A stretch of 64,000 nucleotides of DNA, from positions 868,001-932,000 of the forward strand of contig NZ_JALJZT010000002.1 in assembly GCF_024171405.1 (NCBI RefSeq), given 5' to 3'. Positions 26,624 to 36,584 of the stretch are shown in pieces (position 1 is the stretch's first letter; every line of letters begins with the position of its first letter). Position numbers and translations under genes: made by a program. Below the pieces are notes generated by a model, which was not told the origin of the DNA, made no database searches, and worked only from the letters and a program-made list of their open reading frames with translations. This DNA is from Qipengyuania citrea (GTDB taxonomy: Bacteria; Pseudomonadota; Alphaproteobacteria; Sphingomonadales; Sphingomonadaceae).

Positions 26624-27876
26624 GACGCGGCCACATCGTCTGCTGCGGCAGCGATTTCCGCCCAGACCCGGGCGAGATCGGCATCCTCGATGCAATAGGG
26701 CGGCATGACGTAAACGGTGTTGCCGAGCGGCCGCAGCAGCAGGTCTGCTTCGCGGAACCGGCGCAGCAGCTTCGGCCCGAGGTCGGACAGATAGCTGCCG
26801 CCCGGATCGCCCAGTTCCAGCGCGGCAATCGTCCCGCAGCGCCGCGCGTTGCGCACCATGGCGTGCTCCGCGAGCGTATCGAGATGCGCCTGCTGCTTCG
26901 CTGCCAGCGCCGCGATCCGCTCAGGCACCGGTTCCTCGCGCCAGATCGCGAGATTGGCATTGGCCGCCGCGCAGGCCACCGGGTTCGCGGTATAGCTCGA
27001 CGAATGGTAGAAAGTGCGTGTGCGGTCGGTGGAATAATGCGCATCCCAGATCGGCTCGCACGCCATCGTCACCGCCAGCGGCATCGCCCCGCCAGTGAGC
27101 CCCTTTGACAGGCACATGATATCAGGCACAACATCGGCCTGTTCGCAGGCGGTCAGCGTCCCCGTGCGGCCCCAAGCGGTCATGACCTCGTCGGCGATGA
27201 ACAGCGTGCCGTGGAAGGCGCAGATCGCGCGCATCTCCGCCAGCACCGCGGGCGGATACATCAGCATCCCGCCCGCCCCCAGCACCAGCGGTTCGACGAT
27301 GAACGCCGCCGCCCCGCCCGCGCATTCGGCTTCGAGCGCGTCGAGGGTGGGCTGCGGATCATTGCCGGGAAAGGGCACGCGCCCGACATCGAACAGCATC
27401 GGCGCATAGGCGGCGTTGAACACCCCGCGCGCGCCCACCGACATCGCGCCGATCGTATCGCCGTGATAGGAATGCTCCATCACCACGATCCGGCTGCGGT
27501 TCTCCCCGCGGTGCGTCCAGAACCCGAGCGCCATCTTCAGCGCGACTTCGACTGCAGTCGAACCGCTGTCTGAAAAGAAAACGCGGGTCAGTTCGTCGGG
27601 CAGGATCCGGCACAGTTCACGCGCGAGATCCTCTGCCGGTTGGTGCGTCCAGCCGGCGAAGATCATCTGGTCGAGCCGCTGCGCCTGGTCGGCGATCGCC
27701 GCCATGATCCGCGGGTGGCAATGGCCATGCGTGGTCACCCACCAGCTCGAAATCGCGTCCACCACGCGGCGGCCGTCCTCGGTGTGCAACACCGCGCCTT
27801 CGGCATGCGTGACCAGCGGAACCGGATCGCCCAGCCCGTGCTGCGTGAAGGGATGCCATACGGGGGAGTGGGTCAT
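26620..27876 (-). CDS. bioA: adenosylmethionine-8-amino-7-oxononanoate aminotransferase
   Basis: A 418-residue class III aminotransferase. BioA signatures are [16 protein letters not shown] near the N-terminus, [34 protein letters not shown], the [14 protein letters not shown] loop, [14 protein letters not shown] and the PLP lysine in [14 protein letters not shown]. It makes 7,8-diaminopelargonate using S-adenosylmethionine as amino donor. The last gene of the bioF-bioD-bioA operon, it overlaps bioD by 4 nt. Confidence 0.96.
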   Translation of the reverse strand: MTHSPVWHPFTQHGLGDPVPLVTHAEGAVLHTEDGRRVVDAISSWWVTTHGHCHPRIMAAIADQAQRLDQMIFAGWTHQPAEDLARELCRILPDELTRVFFSDSGSTAVEVALKMALGFWTHRGENRSRIVVMEHSYHGDTIGAMSVGARGVFNAAYAPMLFDVGRVPFPGNDPQPTLDALEAECAGGAAAFIVEPLVLGAGGMLMYPPAVLAEMRAICAFHGTLFIADEVMTAWGRTGTLTACEQADVVPDIMCLSKGLTGGAMPLAVTMACEPIWDAHYSTDRTRTFYHSSSYTANPVACAAANANLAIWREEPVPERIAALAAKQQAHLDTLAEHAMVRNARRCGTIAALELGDPGGSYLSDLGPKLLRRFREADLLLRPLGNTVYVMPPYCIEDADLARVWAEIAAAADDVAAS

Positions 27877-28493
27877 GTGAAATCCGCCGGGTCAAAATTG
27901 TCGGTAAAGGCCCGGGCGAGCGTCGCCGCGTCGAGCGTGCCGAGCAGCGGCAGGCGGCCCAGCCGCTTCACCGCGCCGAGCCGGCAGATCGTCGCCTCGC
28001 TATCCTCCACCGCGTCGCCGACAAAGGCCACGCCGTGGATTGCCACCCCGCGCGCGCGCAGCGCTTCGATCGTCAGCAGCGAATGGTTGATCGTGCCCAG
28101 CGCGGTGCGCGCGACCACGATCGCAGGCAATCCCCAGCGCGCGAACATGTCGGCGTAGAGCAAGTCCCCGCCAAGCGGCACCAGCGCGCCGCCGGCCCCC
28201 TCGACCACCAGCGGGCGCTGCGCGGGGAGTGCCAGCCGGTCGGGATCGATGGCAACCCCGTCGATCTCGGCGGCGCGGTGCGGCGAACAGGGCGTCGCCA
28301 GGCGATAGGCCTCGGGCAGCACGCGGGTTTCGGGCAATCCCGCAAGCTTCGCCACCTGCGCCCGGTCGCCGCCCTCATCCAGCCCGGCCTGCACCGGCTT
28401 CCAGTAATGCGCATCCAGCGCGCCGGTGAGCGCGGCGGCGAAGACGGTCTTGCCGACGTCGGTATCGGTTCCGGTGACGGTGAATGCACTCAT
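27873..28493 (-). CDS. bioD: dethiobiotin synthetase
   Basis: A 206-residue protein with the BioD P-loop [15 protein letters not shown] at the N-terminus, the [12 protein letters not shown] segment, the [13 protein letters not shown] loop that binds the diamino substrate and metal, and [20 protein letters not shown]. It closes the ureido ring of dethiobiotin with CO2 and ATP. It overlaps bioF and bioA by 4 nt each, so all three are translationally coupled. Confidence 0.95.
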   Translation of the reverse strand: MSAFTVTGTDTDVGKTVFAAALTGALDAHYWKPVQAGLDEGGDRAQVAKLAGLPETRVLPEAYRLATPCSPHRAAEIDGVAIDPDRLALPAQRPLVVEGAGGALVPLGGDLLYADMFARWGLPAIVVARTALGTINHSLLTIEALRARGVAIHGVAFVGDAVEDSEATICRLGAVKRLGRLPLLGTLDAATLARAFTDNFDPADFT

Positions 28494-29635
28494 GCGAGAA
28501 TCTCCGAAAGCGTGTCGGCCAGCGCATCGATCTGCGGCCGGCCGATATTGAGAGTGAGCGAGATGCGCAGGCGGCTGCTGCCCGCAGGGACGGTGGGCGG
28601 GCGAATACCGCGGATATCGAAGCCCGCGCTGCGCAGCGCCCCGGCAATCTGCATGGTGCGCGCCTCGTCACCCAGCACCAGCGGCATGATCTGCGATCCG
28701 CTGGTGCTGACGCCGAAGGGCGCGAGTTTGCGGGCCGCATAGCCGATCAGATCGTGCAGCGCTTCGCGCCGCTCCGGCTCCTCCTCCAAGATCCTCAGCG
28801 CCTCGCGCACGCAGGCAGCCATCAGCGGCGATGGTGCGGTGGAGAAGATGAAGCCCCGCCCGCGATTGATGACATGGTCGCGCATCGCGCGCGGTCCGCA
28901 CAGCAGCGCGCCTTCGCTGCCCAGGGCCTTGCCGCAGGTGCGCAGCACAATTGCATTATCGCGCCCGTCGATATCTGCTGCCAGCCCCCGGCCGCTATCG
29001 CCGAACACGCCGGTCGCATGCGCGTCGTCCGCCAGCAGCACCGCGCCATGGCGATCGGCCAGATCGGTCAGGTCGGCAATCGGCGCGCGGTCGCCGTCCA
29101 TGCTGTAGAGCGTTTCGACCGCAATCCAGACCTGGCCCGTGGCATTGCGCGCCCGCCAGCGCGCAAGCGCTTCGGCAAAGGCGCCGACGTCATTGTGCGG
29201 CACCGCAATGCATTCCGCCCGCGACAGACGCATTCCCTCGTGCGCGCTGGCATGGACCAGGGCGTCATAGAAGATCGCATCGCCGCGCTGGGGCAGTGCC
29301 GACAGCAGCACGCTATTGGCGCCGTAGCCATTGGCAAGGAACAGCGCGCTTTCGCAGCCGAAGAAGCGCGCGGCCTCCGCCTCCAGCGCCTCGTGTTCGG
29401 GATGATTGCCGCGCAGCAGCCGCGAACCGCCCGAACCAACGGGGACGCCGCGCTCGAGCGCGTCCATCACGGCGTTCTTGAGCCTCCCGCTGCCCGCCAG
29501 CGCAAGGTAATCGTTCGAGGAGAAATCGGCGCCGCCGGGAAGCGACAGGCTGCGCAGCCGCGCCGCGCGCGCCAGCCCCGCCAGATCATCGACCTGCGCG
29601 GCAAGCGGAGTGTTGGTGGTGCGACCCGTATCCAT
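28490..29635 (-). CDS. bioF: 8-amino-7-oxononanoate synthase
   Basis: ATG 29635 gives 381 residues; an upstream in-frame codon at 29671 adds 12 unconserved residues. It is an alpha-oxoamine synthase with [61 protein letters not shown] and [13 protein letters not shown]. The PLP lysine lies in [15 protein letters not shown]. It condenses alanine with pimeloyl-ACP/CoA in the first step of the bicyclic pathway. As first gene of bioFDA it is divergent from purC; bioB and pimelate genes are not in the window. No BioR/BirA site was recognised. Confidence 0.93.
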   Translation of the reverse strand: MDTGRTTNTPLAAQVDDLAGLARAARLRSLSLPGGADFSSNDYLALAGSGRLKNAVMDALERGVPVGSGGSRLLRGNHPEHEALEAEAARFFGCESALFLANGYGANSVLLSALPQRGDAIFYDALVHASAHEGMRLSRAECIAVPHNDVGAFAEALARWRARNATGQVWIAVETLYSMDGDRAPIADLTDLADRHGAVLLADDAHATGVFGDSGRGLAADIDGRDNAIVLRTCGKALGSEGALLCGPRAMRDHVINRGRGFIFSTAPSPLMAACVREALRILEEEPERREALHDLIGYAARKLAPFGVSTSGSQIMPLVLGDEARTMQIAGALRSAGFDIRGIRPPTVPAGSSRLRISLTLNIGRPQIDALADTLSEILA

Positions 29636-29784
29636 GCCGCGCGCGCTAACCACCGCGCCGCGTGCCTGCAATTGCTTTCGTCAATCGGCTTCTGTATGGC
29701 TCGCTACACGCCCCGGCAGTCGCAATCGCCAGTCGATTCCGTCGCCGGGGCGCAGGCTTTTCTAGCGTGAAGGAATGCATATTC

Positions 29785-30588
29785 ATGGCTCGTCGGCGCC
29801 AGATCTACGAAGGCAAGGCCAAGATCCTGTACGAAGGTCCCGAACCGGGCACGATCATCCAGTATTTCAAGGATGATGCGACCGCGTTCAACGCCGAGAA
29901 AAAGGGCACGATCAACGGCAAGGGCGTGATCAACAATCGCATCAGCGAATATGTGTTCACGCGGCTATCGCACATCGGCATCCCCACGCATTTCATCCGC
30001 CGCCTCAACATGCGCGAACAGCTGGTGCGCCAGGTGGAAATCATTCCGCTCGAAGTGGTGGTGCGCAATGTCGCTGCCGGTACGCTGAGCAAGCGCCTCG
30101 GGATCGAGGAAGGCGAGCTGCTGCCGCACACACTGATCGAATATTGCCTCAAGGACGATGCGCTGGGCGACCCCAAGGTCTCCGAAGAGGAAATCGCCTG
30201 CTTCAACTGGTGCAGCCATGAAGAGCTGCAGGACATGTCGAGCATGGCGATCCGCATCAACGATTTCCTCTCGGGCATGTTCAGCGCGATCGATATCCGC
30301 CTGATCGACTTCAAGCTCGAATTCGGCCGCATCTGGGATGGCGATTTCAGCCGCGTGATCCTGGCCGACGAGATCAGCCCCGACGGCTGCCGCCTGTGGG
30401 ACATCAACACCGGCGAAAAGCTCGACAAGGACCGCTTCCGCCGCGACCTCGGCGGCGAGAGCGAAGCCTACCAGGAAGTCGCGCGGCGCCTTGGCCTGCT
30501 CCAGAACGAAGACAGCGGCCCGGGCGAAGTGCTCGACATGAACGCGCATCGCGGGCGGCTCCGGACCCCGAGCAAGCCGAAGAAGTAA
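29785..30588 (+). CDS. purC: phosphoribosylaminoimidazole-succinocarboxamide synthase
   Basis: ATG 29785 has AAGGA upstream and gives 267 residues. [20 protein letters not shown] is the ATP-binding start of SAICAR synthases; [49 protein letters not shown] and [12 protein letters not shown] follow in order. It joins CAIR and aspartate in purine synthesis. It is followed by a strong bidirectional terminator at 30638-30675. purS and purQ lie 2.6 kb downstream beyond a TonB-receptor gene, so the purine genes are split. Confidence 0.97.
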   Translation: MARRRQIYEGKAKILYEGPEPGTIIQYFKDDATAFNAEKKGTINGKGVINNRISEYVFTRLSHIGIPTHFIRRLNMREQLVRQVEIIPLEVVVRNVAAGTLSKRLGIEEGELLPHTLIEYCLKDDALGDPKVSEEEIACFNWCSHEELQDMSSMAIRINDFLSGMFSAIDIRLIDFKLEFGRIWDGDFSRVILADEISPDGCRLWDINTGEKLDKDRFRRDLGGESEAYQEVARRLGLLQNEDSGPGEVLDMNAHRGRLRTPSKPKK

Positions 30589-30637
30589 CGCGGTCGGCCG
30601 CACCCGGCGCAAGCCGCCCGGCGCAGCGTTGGCATAG

Positions 30638-30675
30638 AAAAAGGGCCGGAGGGATCGCTCCCCCCGGCCCTTTTC
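30638..30675. terminator. bidirectional rho-independent terminator
   Basis: A GC-rich hairpin with arms AAAAGGGCCGG and CCGGCCCTTTT, a short inner stem, an A-run on the left and a T-run on the right. It therefore terminates purC on the plus strand and the TonB-receptor gene on the minus strand. Confidence 0.93.
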
Positions 30676-30695
30676 TTGGTCGGTCGTCCGCGCGC

Positions 30696-32954
30696 TTAGT
30701 AGCTGACGCGGGCCGAGATACCGAACACGCGCGGATCGTTGACGAAGGCGGTGTTGTTGTTGAAGTCGATGCCGCCCTTCACATTGTCGGCATCGAGGAT
30801 GTTGCGCACGAAGGCGGCGACTTCGAACGTGCCGTCACGCTTGGCATAGCCGACGCGCAGCCCGCCCTCGATCTGGTTGTTGGTGTTGAACTCGGCGCTT
30901 TCGTAGATGAACAGGTTGGTCTTGCCCTGATAGGCCCAGTCGGTGAAGGCGAAGATCTCACCCGCATTGCCCACCGGCAGGCCGTAGCGCGCGGTCACGT
31001 CGGCGATCCATTCCGGCGCGTTGGGGAACGGGTTGCCATCCACCAGCGCGCGGGTGTTGCCCGACAGGACCACGGTCGGGTCGGTCACGGTGCACTGCGC
31101 ACAGATGCCCACAGCCAGCGTGTCGTCCTGGATCTCGGTCTTGTTCCAGCTGACGCCTGCAGTGACGAGGAAGTCGGGCGTGATCTGGAAGGCGCTGTCG
31201 AGTTCGAACCCGTAGCCGCGACCTTCCTCGGCATTGACCAGCTGCACGAGGTTGCCCGCGCCGCCCACCGCAGTGAACTGCGGATCGTCGATCGTGTAGT
31301 AATAGACTGCGCCGTTCAGACGCACGCTGCGTCCCGCGAATTCGGACTTGAACCCGGCTTCGTAGCTCATGATCTTTTCCGAGGTCGCAATCGACGGTGC
31401 CGAACCGAAGGCGACGTCGCGGCCCTGGATGGTCGGCGCGCGGAAACCGCTCGCCACGCGGGCATAGACGCTGGCGTCGGCGCCGACATCGTAGAATGCG
31501 GCGAGGTCCCAGCTGATCCGCTCGTCCTTGACGCTGCGCTCCTGCGCATCCGGACCCGAGATGAAGGAGGTCTGCGTCACCGCGAACTGCTTCTCGTCCT
31601 CGGTATAGCGCAGGCCGCCGGTCAGCTTGAGCGCAGGGGTGATTTCACCCGTCACCTGGCCGAATACCGCCCAGCTTTCATTGGTGTGGTTGACGGTGAC
31701 CGGCGGCGGGAACGGGAAGCCGATGGTGGTGACGTCGAAATCGCTGTCGAAGTAGAAGCCGCCGACCTGCCATTGCACCGGGCCGTTCGAATTCGAGGCG
31801 ATGCGGACTTCCTGCGTGAACTGCTCGAGATCGATCGAATCCTGCGTATCCGATTCAAACGGGATGAAACCGGGACCGGTCTCGATCACATCGCCATTTT
31901 CATCGCGAACGATCCATCCACCGTCGATATCGCCGCGGCTGCGGCCTTCGCTGTTGGCCCAGCTGGTGATGCTGGTGAAGGTCGCGAAATCGGCTTCGTA
32001 ATCGACCTTGGCACTCGCGATCTCGGCCTTGTAGGCGGCTTCGTTACGCCCGCCGGCGTCGTAGAACACCGTGTCGCGGTCGTAATTGTCGTTCAGCTCG
32101 TTGTCGCCCGGGCCGAGGATATTGGCGCGGAACAGCGTCGACTGGCCGTCGAGGTCGCGGATCGAGTAGCTGCCGAGGATCGACAGGCGATCGCCGGGAG
32201 TGATGAGCAGCTGCGCGCGGCCGGCGACTTCGCTGTAGGCGCCATAGGCATCCTCTTCACCGGTGAAGCCGTTGTCGACCCAGTTGTCGCGCTGCTGCCA
32301 CAGGCCCGACAGCCGCAGCGACACCACGCCGGGTGCGAGCGGCAGCGTCACGCCGCCATCGGCCGAGATGCTGTTGAAGCTGCCGTAGCTGACCGAACCG
32401 TCGACTGCGAATTCGTCACCCGGCTTGACCGTGTCGATCTTGACGATGCCGGCGGGCGTGTTGCGGCCGAACAGCGTGCCCTGCGGCCCGCGCAGCACTT
32501 CGATGCGCTCGACGTCGAAGATCGGGAAGGATTTGAGCGTGACGTTTTCCATCACGACGTCGTCCATCACCACCGAGACCGGCTGCGAGGCGGCGAGATC
32601 GAAATCGGTATTGCCGAGCCCGCGGATATAGAAGCGCGGTGCGGCGCGGCCGTTCGAGCTTTCGACGAACAGACCCGGCACGCGTGCGGCCAGCGCGGTG
32701 ATTTCGGCACCGGCATCGAAGATCGTGCGCACGGTGCTGGCATCGAGAGTCGCAGCCGAAACCGCGACATCCTGCAGGTTTTCCTCGCGCCGGTTGGCGG
32801 TGACGATAATCGTGTTGAGCTGGCCCGCGCCGGCTTCTGCGGTGCCGGAGGTTTCGGCATCGACATCCTGCGCGAGGGCGGGTTGCGCAGCGAACGCCGC
32901 GAAGGCGAGCGTGCTGGCGCCGAGAAAACGGGCAGCGGTGGATCGAATGGTCAT
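30696..32954 (-). CDS. TonB-dependent receptor
   Basis: ATG 32954 gives 752 residues. A signal peptide ends at PALA (residue ~28), then the TonB box region LNTIIVTANRREENLQDVAV, a plug with PRFYIRGLGNTDFDLAASQPV and the plug end IEVLRGPQGTLFGRNTPAGIV, then a barrel ending RVFGISARVSY with terminal Tyr. This is the common sphingomonad receptor type associated with siderophores or organic molecules; no adjacent enzyme hints at the ligand. A 263-nt region separates it from purS on the other strand. Confidence 0.92.
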   Translation of the reverse strand: MTIRSTAARFLGASTLAFAAFAAQPALAQDVDAETSGTAEAGAGQLNTIIVTANRREENLQDVAVSAATLDASTVRTIFDAGAEITALAARVPGLFVESSNGRAAPRFYIRGLGNTDFDLAASQPVSVVMDDVVMENVTLKSFPIFDVERIEVLRGPQGTLFGRNTPAGIVKIDTVKPGDEFAVDGSVSYGSFNSISADGGVTLPLAPGVVSLRLSGLWQQRDNWVDNGFTGEEDAYGAYSEVAGRAQLLITPGDRLSILGSYSIRDLDGQSTLFRANILGPGDNELNDNYDRDTVFYDAGGRNEAAYKAEIASAKVDYEADFATFTSITSWANSEGRSRGDIDGGWIVRDENGDVIETGPGFIPFESDTQDSIDLEQFTQEVRIASNSNGPVQWQVGGFYFDSDFDVTTIGFPFPPPVTVNHTNESWAVFGQVTGEITPALKLTGGLRYTEDEKQFAVTQTSFISGPDAQERSVKDERISWDLAAFYDVGADASVYARVASGFRAPTIQGRDVAFGSAPSIATSEKIMSYEAGFKSEFAGRSVRLNGAVYYYTIDDPQFTAVGGAGNLVQLVNAEEGRGYGFELDSAFQITPDFLVTAGVSWNKTEIQDDTLAVGICAQCTVTDPTVVLSGNTRALVDGNPFPNAPEWIADVTARYGLPVGNAGEIFAFTDWAYQGKTNLFIYESAEFNTNNQIEGGLRVGYAKRDGTFEVAAFVRNILDADNVKGGIDFNNNTAFVNDPRVFGISARVSY

Positions 32955-33217
32955 GTAGGGAAGTCCTGCTTGAGCGCGCACATGGGGGGCGGCATTTGGA
33001 GGGAAGCGGCACGATCGCCGTGCGCATCCCCTAGCAGGTTGCGCGGAAAATGGGCGTGCGACGGGCCGGATCGCGTCAGATTGATTGCAAATGTTGCAAT
33101 CGCGCTACAATCCGTCGCGCATTTGTCACTCTGATGGCCATCCCCGCTGCGCATGCGCGCGGGCTTGAATGCGCGCGGGTGCTGCGCCATAGGCGCGCCA
33201 ACACGAAAGGCCTGTCG

Positions 33218-33451
33218 ATGAATATCCGCGTCCATGTTTCGCTCAAGCCCGGCGTCCTCGATCCGCAGGGCCGCGCCGTCCACCATGCCCTCGAAGGGCT
33301 TGGTTTCGACGGGGTTGCCGATGTTCGCGTGGGCCGGCTGATCGAACTCGAAGTCGCCGATGGCACGAGCGACGCGGCGCTGACCGATATGTGCGAGAAG
33401 CTGCTCGCTAATACGGTGATCGAAAACTACCGCATCGAGAAGGTCGGCTGA
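33218..33451 (+). CDS. purS: phosphoribosylformylglycinamidine synthase subunit PurS
   Basis: ATG 33218 gives 77 residues beginning [20 protein letters not shown], the conserved PurS opening, followed by [18 protein letters not shown] and a helix ending [13 protein letters not shown]. PurS bridges PurL and PurQ in the FGAM synthetase complex. Its TGA shares the A with the ATG of purQ. A long upstream in-frame extension is not conserved and was rejected. Confidence 0.95.
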   Translation: MNIRVHVSLKPGVLDPQGRAVHHALEGLGFDGVADVRVGRLIELEVADGTSDAALTDMCEKLLANTVIENYRIEKVG

Positions 33452-34128
33452 TGGCCCTGCGCGCCGCCGTCATCACCTTCCCCGGTTCCAATTGCGACCG
33501 CGACATGGCGGTGGCGATCGAGCGGGTTACGGGCACTGCCCCGCTGCGGGTCTGGCATGCCGATGCCGAACTGCCCGAGCGGCTCGATTTCATCGCCCTG
33601 CCCGGCGGCTTCTCCTATGGCGACTACCTGCGGTCGGGCGCGATGGCGGCGAACAGCCCGGTGATGCGCGGGGTCAAGCAACAGGCCGAACGCGGCGTGC
33701 CCGTGCTGGGCGTGTGCAACGGCTTCCAGGTGCTCACCGAAGCCGGCCTCCTGCCCGGTGCGCTGATGCGCAATGCCAGCCAGAACTTCATCTGCCGGAC
33801 CGTCCCGCTGACGGTCGAGAACAACCAGTCGCTGTTCACCGGCGGCTACGACCAGGGCCAGACGATCCATATCCCGGTGGCGCATCACGATGGCAATTAC
33901 TTTGCCGACGAGGATACACTCGACCGGATCGAGGGCGAAGGCCGCGTGGCGTTCCGCTATGTCGAGAATTGCAACGGTTCGCGCCGCGACATCGCGGGCG
34001 TGCTCAATGCCGCGGGCAATGTGCTCGGCATGATGCCGCACCCCGAACGCGCGGTCGATCCGGCGCATGGCGGAACCGATGGCCTGGCGCTGTTCGAAAA
34101 TGCCCTGAAAGCGCTGGCCGAAGCCTGA
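33451..34128 (+). CDS. purQ: phosphoribosylformylglycinamidine synthase subunit PurQ
   Basis: A 225-residue class I glutamine amidotransferase. [15 protein letters not shown] opens the protein, [18 protein letters not shown] forms the oxyanion region, [19 protein letters not shown] holds the nucleophilic Cys, and [11 protein letters not shown] supplies the catalytic His and Glu. It provides ammonia to PurL. It is coupled to purS by a 1-nt overlap and ends exactly at the convergent EAL-protein gene, with no intergenic space. purL is not in the window. Confidence 0.96.
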   Translation: MALRAAVITFPGSNCDRDMAVAIERVTGTAPLRVWHADAELPERLDFIALPGGFSYGDYLRSGAMAANSPVMRGVKQQAERGVPVLGVCNGFQVLTEAGLLPGALMRNASQNFICRTVPLTVENNQSLFTGGYDQGQTIHIPVAHHDGNYFADEDTLDRIEGEGRVAFRYVENCNGSRRDIAGVLNAAGNVLGMMPHPERAVDPAHGGTDGLALFENALKALAEA

Positions 34129-36495
34129 TCAGGCGCTTTTGAGCCGCTGCTCCGCTGCCCGGCGGGTAAAGACGCCCGCAACGTCGTCGCGCGGCATCGG
34201 GCGACCGAAGTGGAAGCCCTGGATCTTGGTGCAGCCCATGCTGCGGATCATTTCCGCTTCTTCCTCGTTCTCGACGCCTTCGGCGGTCGTGGTCATGCCG
34301 AGACTGTCGGCCATGGCAACGACAGCGCGAATGATGGCAATCGATTCGGGGCTCTGCTGCGCGGCACCCTGTACGAAGGTGCGATCGACCTTGATGGTCG
34401 AGAACTTGAGCTTGCGCAGGTAGCCGAGCGAGGAATAGCCGGTCCCGAAATCGTCGAGCGCGACCGAGCATCCCAGTGCCATGCATTCTTCGAGCGCGTT
34501 ACGCGCCACGCTGGCATCGCGCAGGAAGATGCTTTCGGTCACCTCGATCTCGAGCCGCTTGGGATCGAGCCCGCTGTCCGACAGCGCGCGCACGACCGTG
34601 GCGGAGAAATCGGTTTCGAGCAGCTGTTCGGGCGAGACGTTGACGTTGACCTTGATGTTGGTCGGCCAGTTCTCGGCTGCCTCGCGGCAGGCCTCTTGCA
34701 TCACCCAGGTGCCGATCGGCACGATCAGGCGGGTATCTTCGGCCAGCGGGATGAACTTGCCCGGGCTGACGAAGCCGTGATCGGCGCTGTCCCAGCGGAT
34801 CAGCGCTTCGAAGCTGACGATCTCTTCGGTCGTGGCGTCCACCACCGGCTGGTAGTGCAGCAGCATCTCGTCGCGTTCGAGCGCATTGCGCAGCGAATGT
34901 TCGAGCTGGCGTTTCTCTTCGGCATTGGCGTGGAGCGAGGGTTCGTATTCGCGGTGCATGCCGCCGCCTTCACCCTTCGCACGGTACAGCGCGAGATCGG
35001 CGTTGCGGAGCAATTCCTCGACCGTGCGCCCGTCGCGCGGACCCAGCGCCGAACCGACGCTGGCACCGACATAGAGCACCTGGTTTTCGATGTGATAGGG
35101 TTCGGAAAGCCGCTGGATGATGTCACGCGCCAGCGTGTCCATGCGTTCGCGGTTGGCAATGTCGCGGATGACCACTGCGAATTCGTCGCCGCCCAGGCGG
35201 CCCACGACCTCGCCTTCGACGACCAGGCTTTTCAGCCGCGCGGCGACTTCGCCAAGCATCCGGTCGCCGACCAGGTGTCCAAGCGAATCGTTGATTGCCT
35301 TGAACCGGTCGAGGTCGATCATGAGAAACGCACAGCGCGAGCGCCATTCGGCGGCATATTTGAGCGCCTCGCCCAGCGCCTCGTTGAGCATGCGGCGGTT
35401 GGGCAGCTGGGTCAGCGTGTCGTAGCGCGCAAGATATTCGATCTTCTCCGAGGATTCGCGCTGCTCGGTGACATCGGAGCCGACCCCGCGGAACCCCTGA
35501 TAGGTTCCCATTTCGTCGACGATCGGTGTGCCCGACAGCTCCCACCAGCGGTCCTGGCCGTCGATCGAGACCCTGACCACGAGGTTGGAGAAATTCTTCT
35601 TTCGCTTCAGCTTATCGGCCAGCTCGTGCAGGCTCGGCGGGAAGCGGCCGGTTTTCCAGCCGTCGCCCGAAATCAGCTGGAGGAAGGATTCCCCCTCGAT
35701 CTCGCTGGGCTGCTTGCCCAGCGAAAAGGCGAAACGCGGCGATACCGACTTCAGGCGCCGGCGCGGATCGATCTGCCACAGCCAGTCGGCCTGGCCTTCC
35801 TCGAATTCGCGCAGCAGCATCGAGACGACTTCGCTCTTCTCCTGCATCGCCGATTCGGCGAGCCGTGCAGCCACGCGGATTCGCGCGCTTTCGATAACGC
35901 CGAAGATTGCCAGCAGCGTCGTCAGGAAGACCACCGCGGCGAGCGCGTACTGGGAGGTGATCAGGCTGGCTGCGAGGCCGCCTGCTCCGGCGGCCAGCGT
36001 AAAGGTAATCGAGCTGAGCGGCGCGCCGAAGCGGCTCGCGCTGCTCGCCACGACCAGCATGGCAACGACGGCCCAGACGAGCACGACCGATGCCGGATCC
36101 GCAAGCCAGGCGCAAGCAAGCATGCCCGCCGACCACACCGCACCCTTGGTGCCCGTGGCCATCGCATGGGATTTCATCTCTCCGAGTTCGATAAAGCGAT
36201 TGTCGGCATCGCCCAGCCCGAGGTCGGAGCGGGAGGCGAAGCCCACCGCAACAAGCAGCGCAAGCCCCCACAACCCCAGCACTACTGTCGGAAGCGAACC
36301 ATAGAGCGTCACCGCAACCAGCACGAAGCTAGTCAGATGCAGGCCGATACGGACCTTCACCCGTTCCTGCAGCAAGGCATATTGCTGCCCGTGAACCACG
36401 CCCCAATCGGAGCCCTCGGGCGCTTCAAGCCCGATGACCTGCCGAGTCGACAGCGCAGGTGCACTGGTTTGTTGGGGGTTTACCGGCTCGCTCAC
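34129..36495 (-). CDS. membrane PAS-GGDEF-EAL cyclic di-GMP enzyme
   Basis: A GTG start gives 788 residues. After a soluble ~45-residue front come several membrane helices (LTSFVLVAVTLYGSLPTVVL through AVVFLTTLLAIFGVI, residues ~50-205), a PAS domain (~235-345, WLWQIDPRRRLKSVSPRFAF, RGVGSDVTEQRE), GGDEF (~355-515) and EAL (~535-780). Both catalytic signatures look intact: GRLGGDEFAVVI and SFEALIRWDSADHG, DDFGTGYSSLGYLRKLKFSTIKVDRTFV. It may both make and break c-di-GMP, with the balance set by the PAS/membrane sensor. The ligand sensed is unknown. Confidence 0.92.
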   Translation of the reverse strand: MSEPVNPQQTSAPALSTRQVIGLEAPEGSDWGVVHGQQYALLQERVKVRIGLHLTSFVLVAVTLYGSLPTVVLGLWGLALLVAVGFASRSDLGLGDADNRFIELGEMKSHAMATGTKGAVWSAGMLACAWLADPASVVLVWAVVAMLVVASSASRFGAPLSSITFTLAAGAGGLAASLITSQYALAAVVFLTTLLAIFGVIESARIRVAARLAESAMQEKSEVVSMLLREFEEGQADWLWQIDPRRRLKSVSPRFAFSLGKQPSEIEGESFLQLISGDGWKTGRFPPSLHELADKLKRKKNFSNLVVRVSIDGQDRWWELSGTPIVDEMGTYQGFRGVGSDVTEQRESSEKIEYLARYDTLTQLPNRRMLNEALGEALKYAAEWRSRCAFLMIDLDRFKAINDSLGHLVGDRMLGEVAARLKSLVVEGEVVGRLGGDEFAVVIRDIANRERMDTLARDIIQRLSEPYHIENQVLYVGASVGSALGPRDGRTVEELLRNADLALYRAKGEGGGMHREYEPSLHANAEEKRQLEHSLRNALERDEMLLHYQPVVDATTEEIVSFEALIRWDSADHGFVSPGKFIPLAEDTRLIVPIGTWVMQEACREAAENWPTNIKVNVNVSPEQLLETDFSATVVRALSDSGLDPKRLEIEVTESIFLRDASVARNALEECMALGCSVALDDFGTGYSSLGYLRKLKFSTIKVDRTFVQGAAQQSPESIAIIRAVVAMADSLGMTTTAEGVENEEEAEMIRSMGCTKIQGFHFGRPMPRDDVAGVFTRRAAEQRLKSA

Positions 36496-36584
36496 CCGGG
36501 GACGATTAACCGCAAAACCTTATCCTCTGGTAAAAGACGGACCAAACAGTTGAGGCAGGAAAAAACGGTTAAACCGGCCCTAAG

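Noticed and set aside
30396-33134. 912-codon plus-strand frame opposite the third TonB receptor
   Set aside because: Overlaps purC, the terminator at 30638-30675 and the whole receptor gene; no protein-like motifs.
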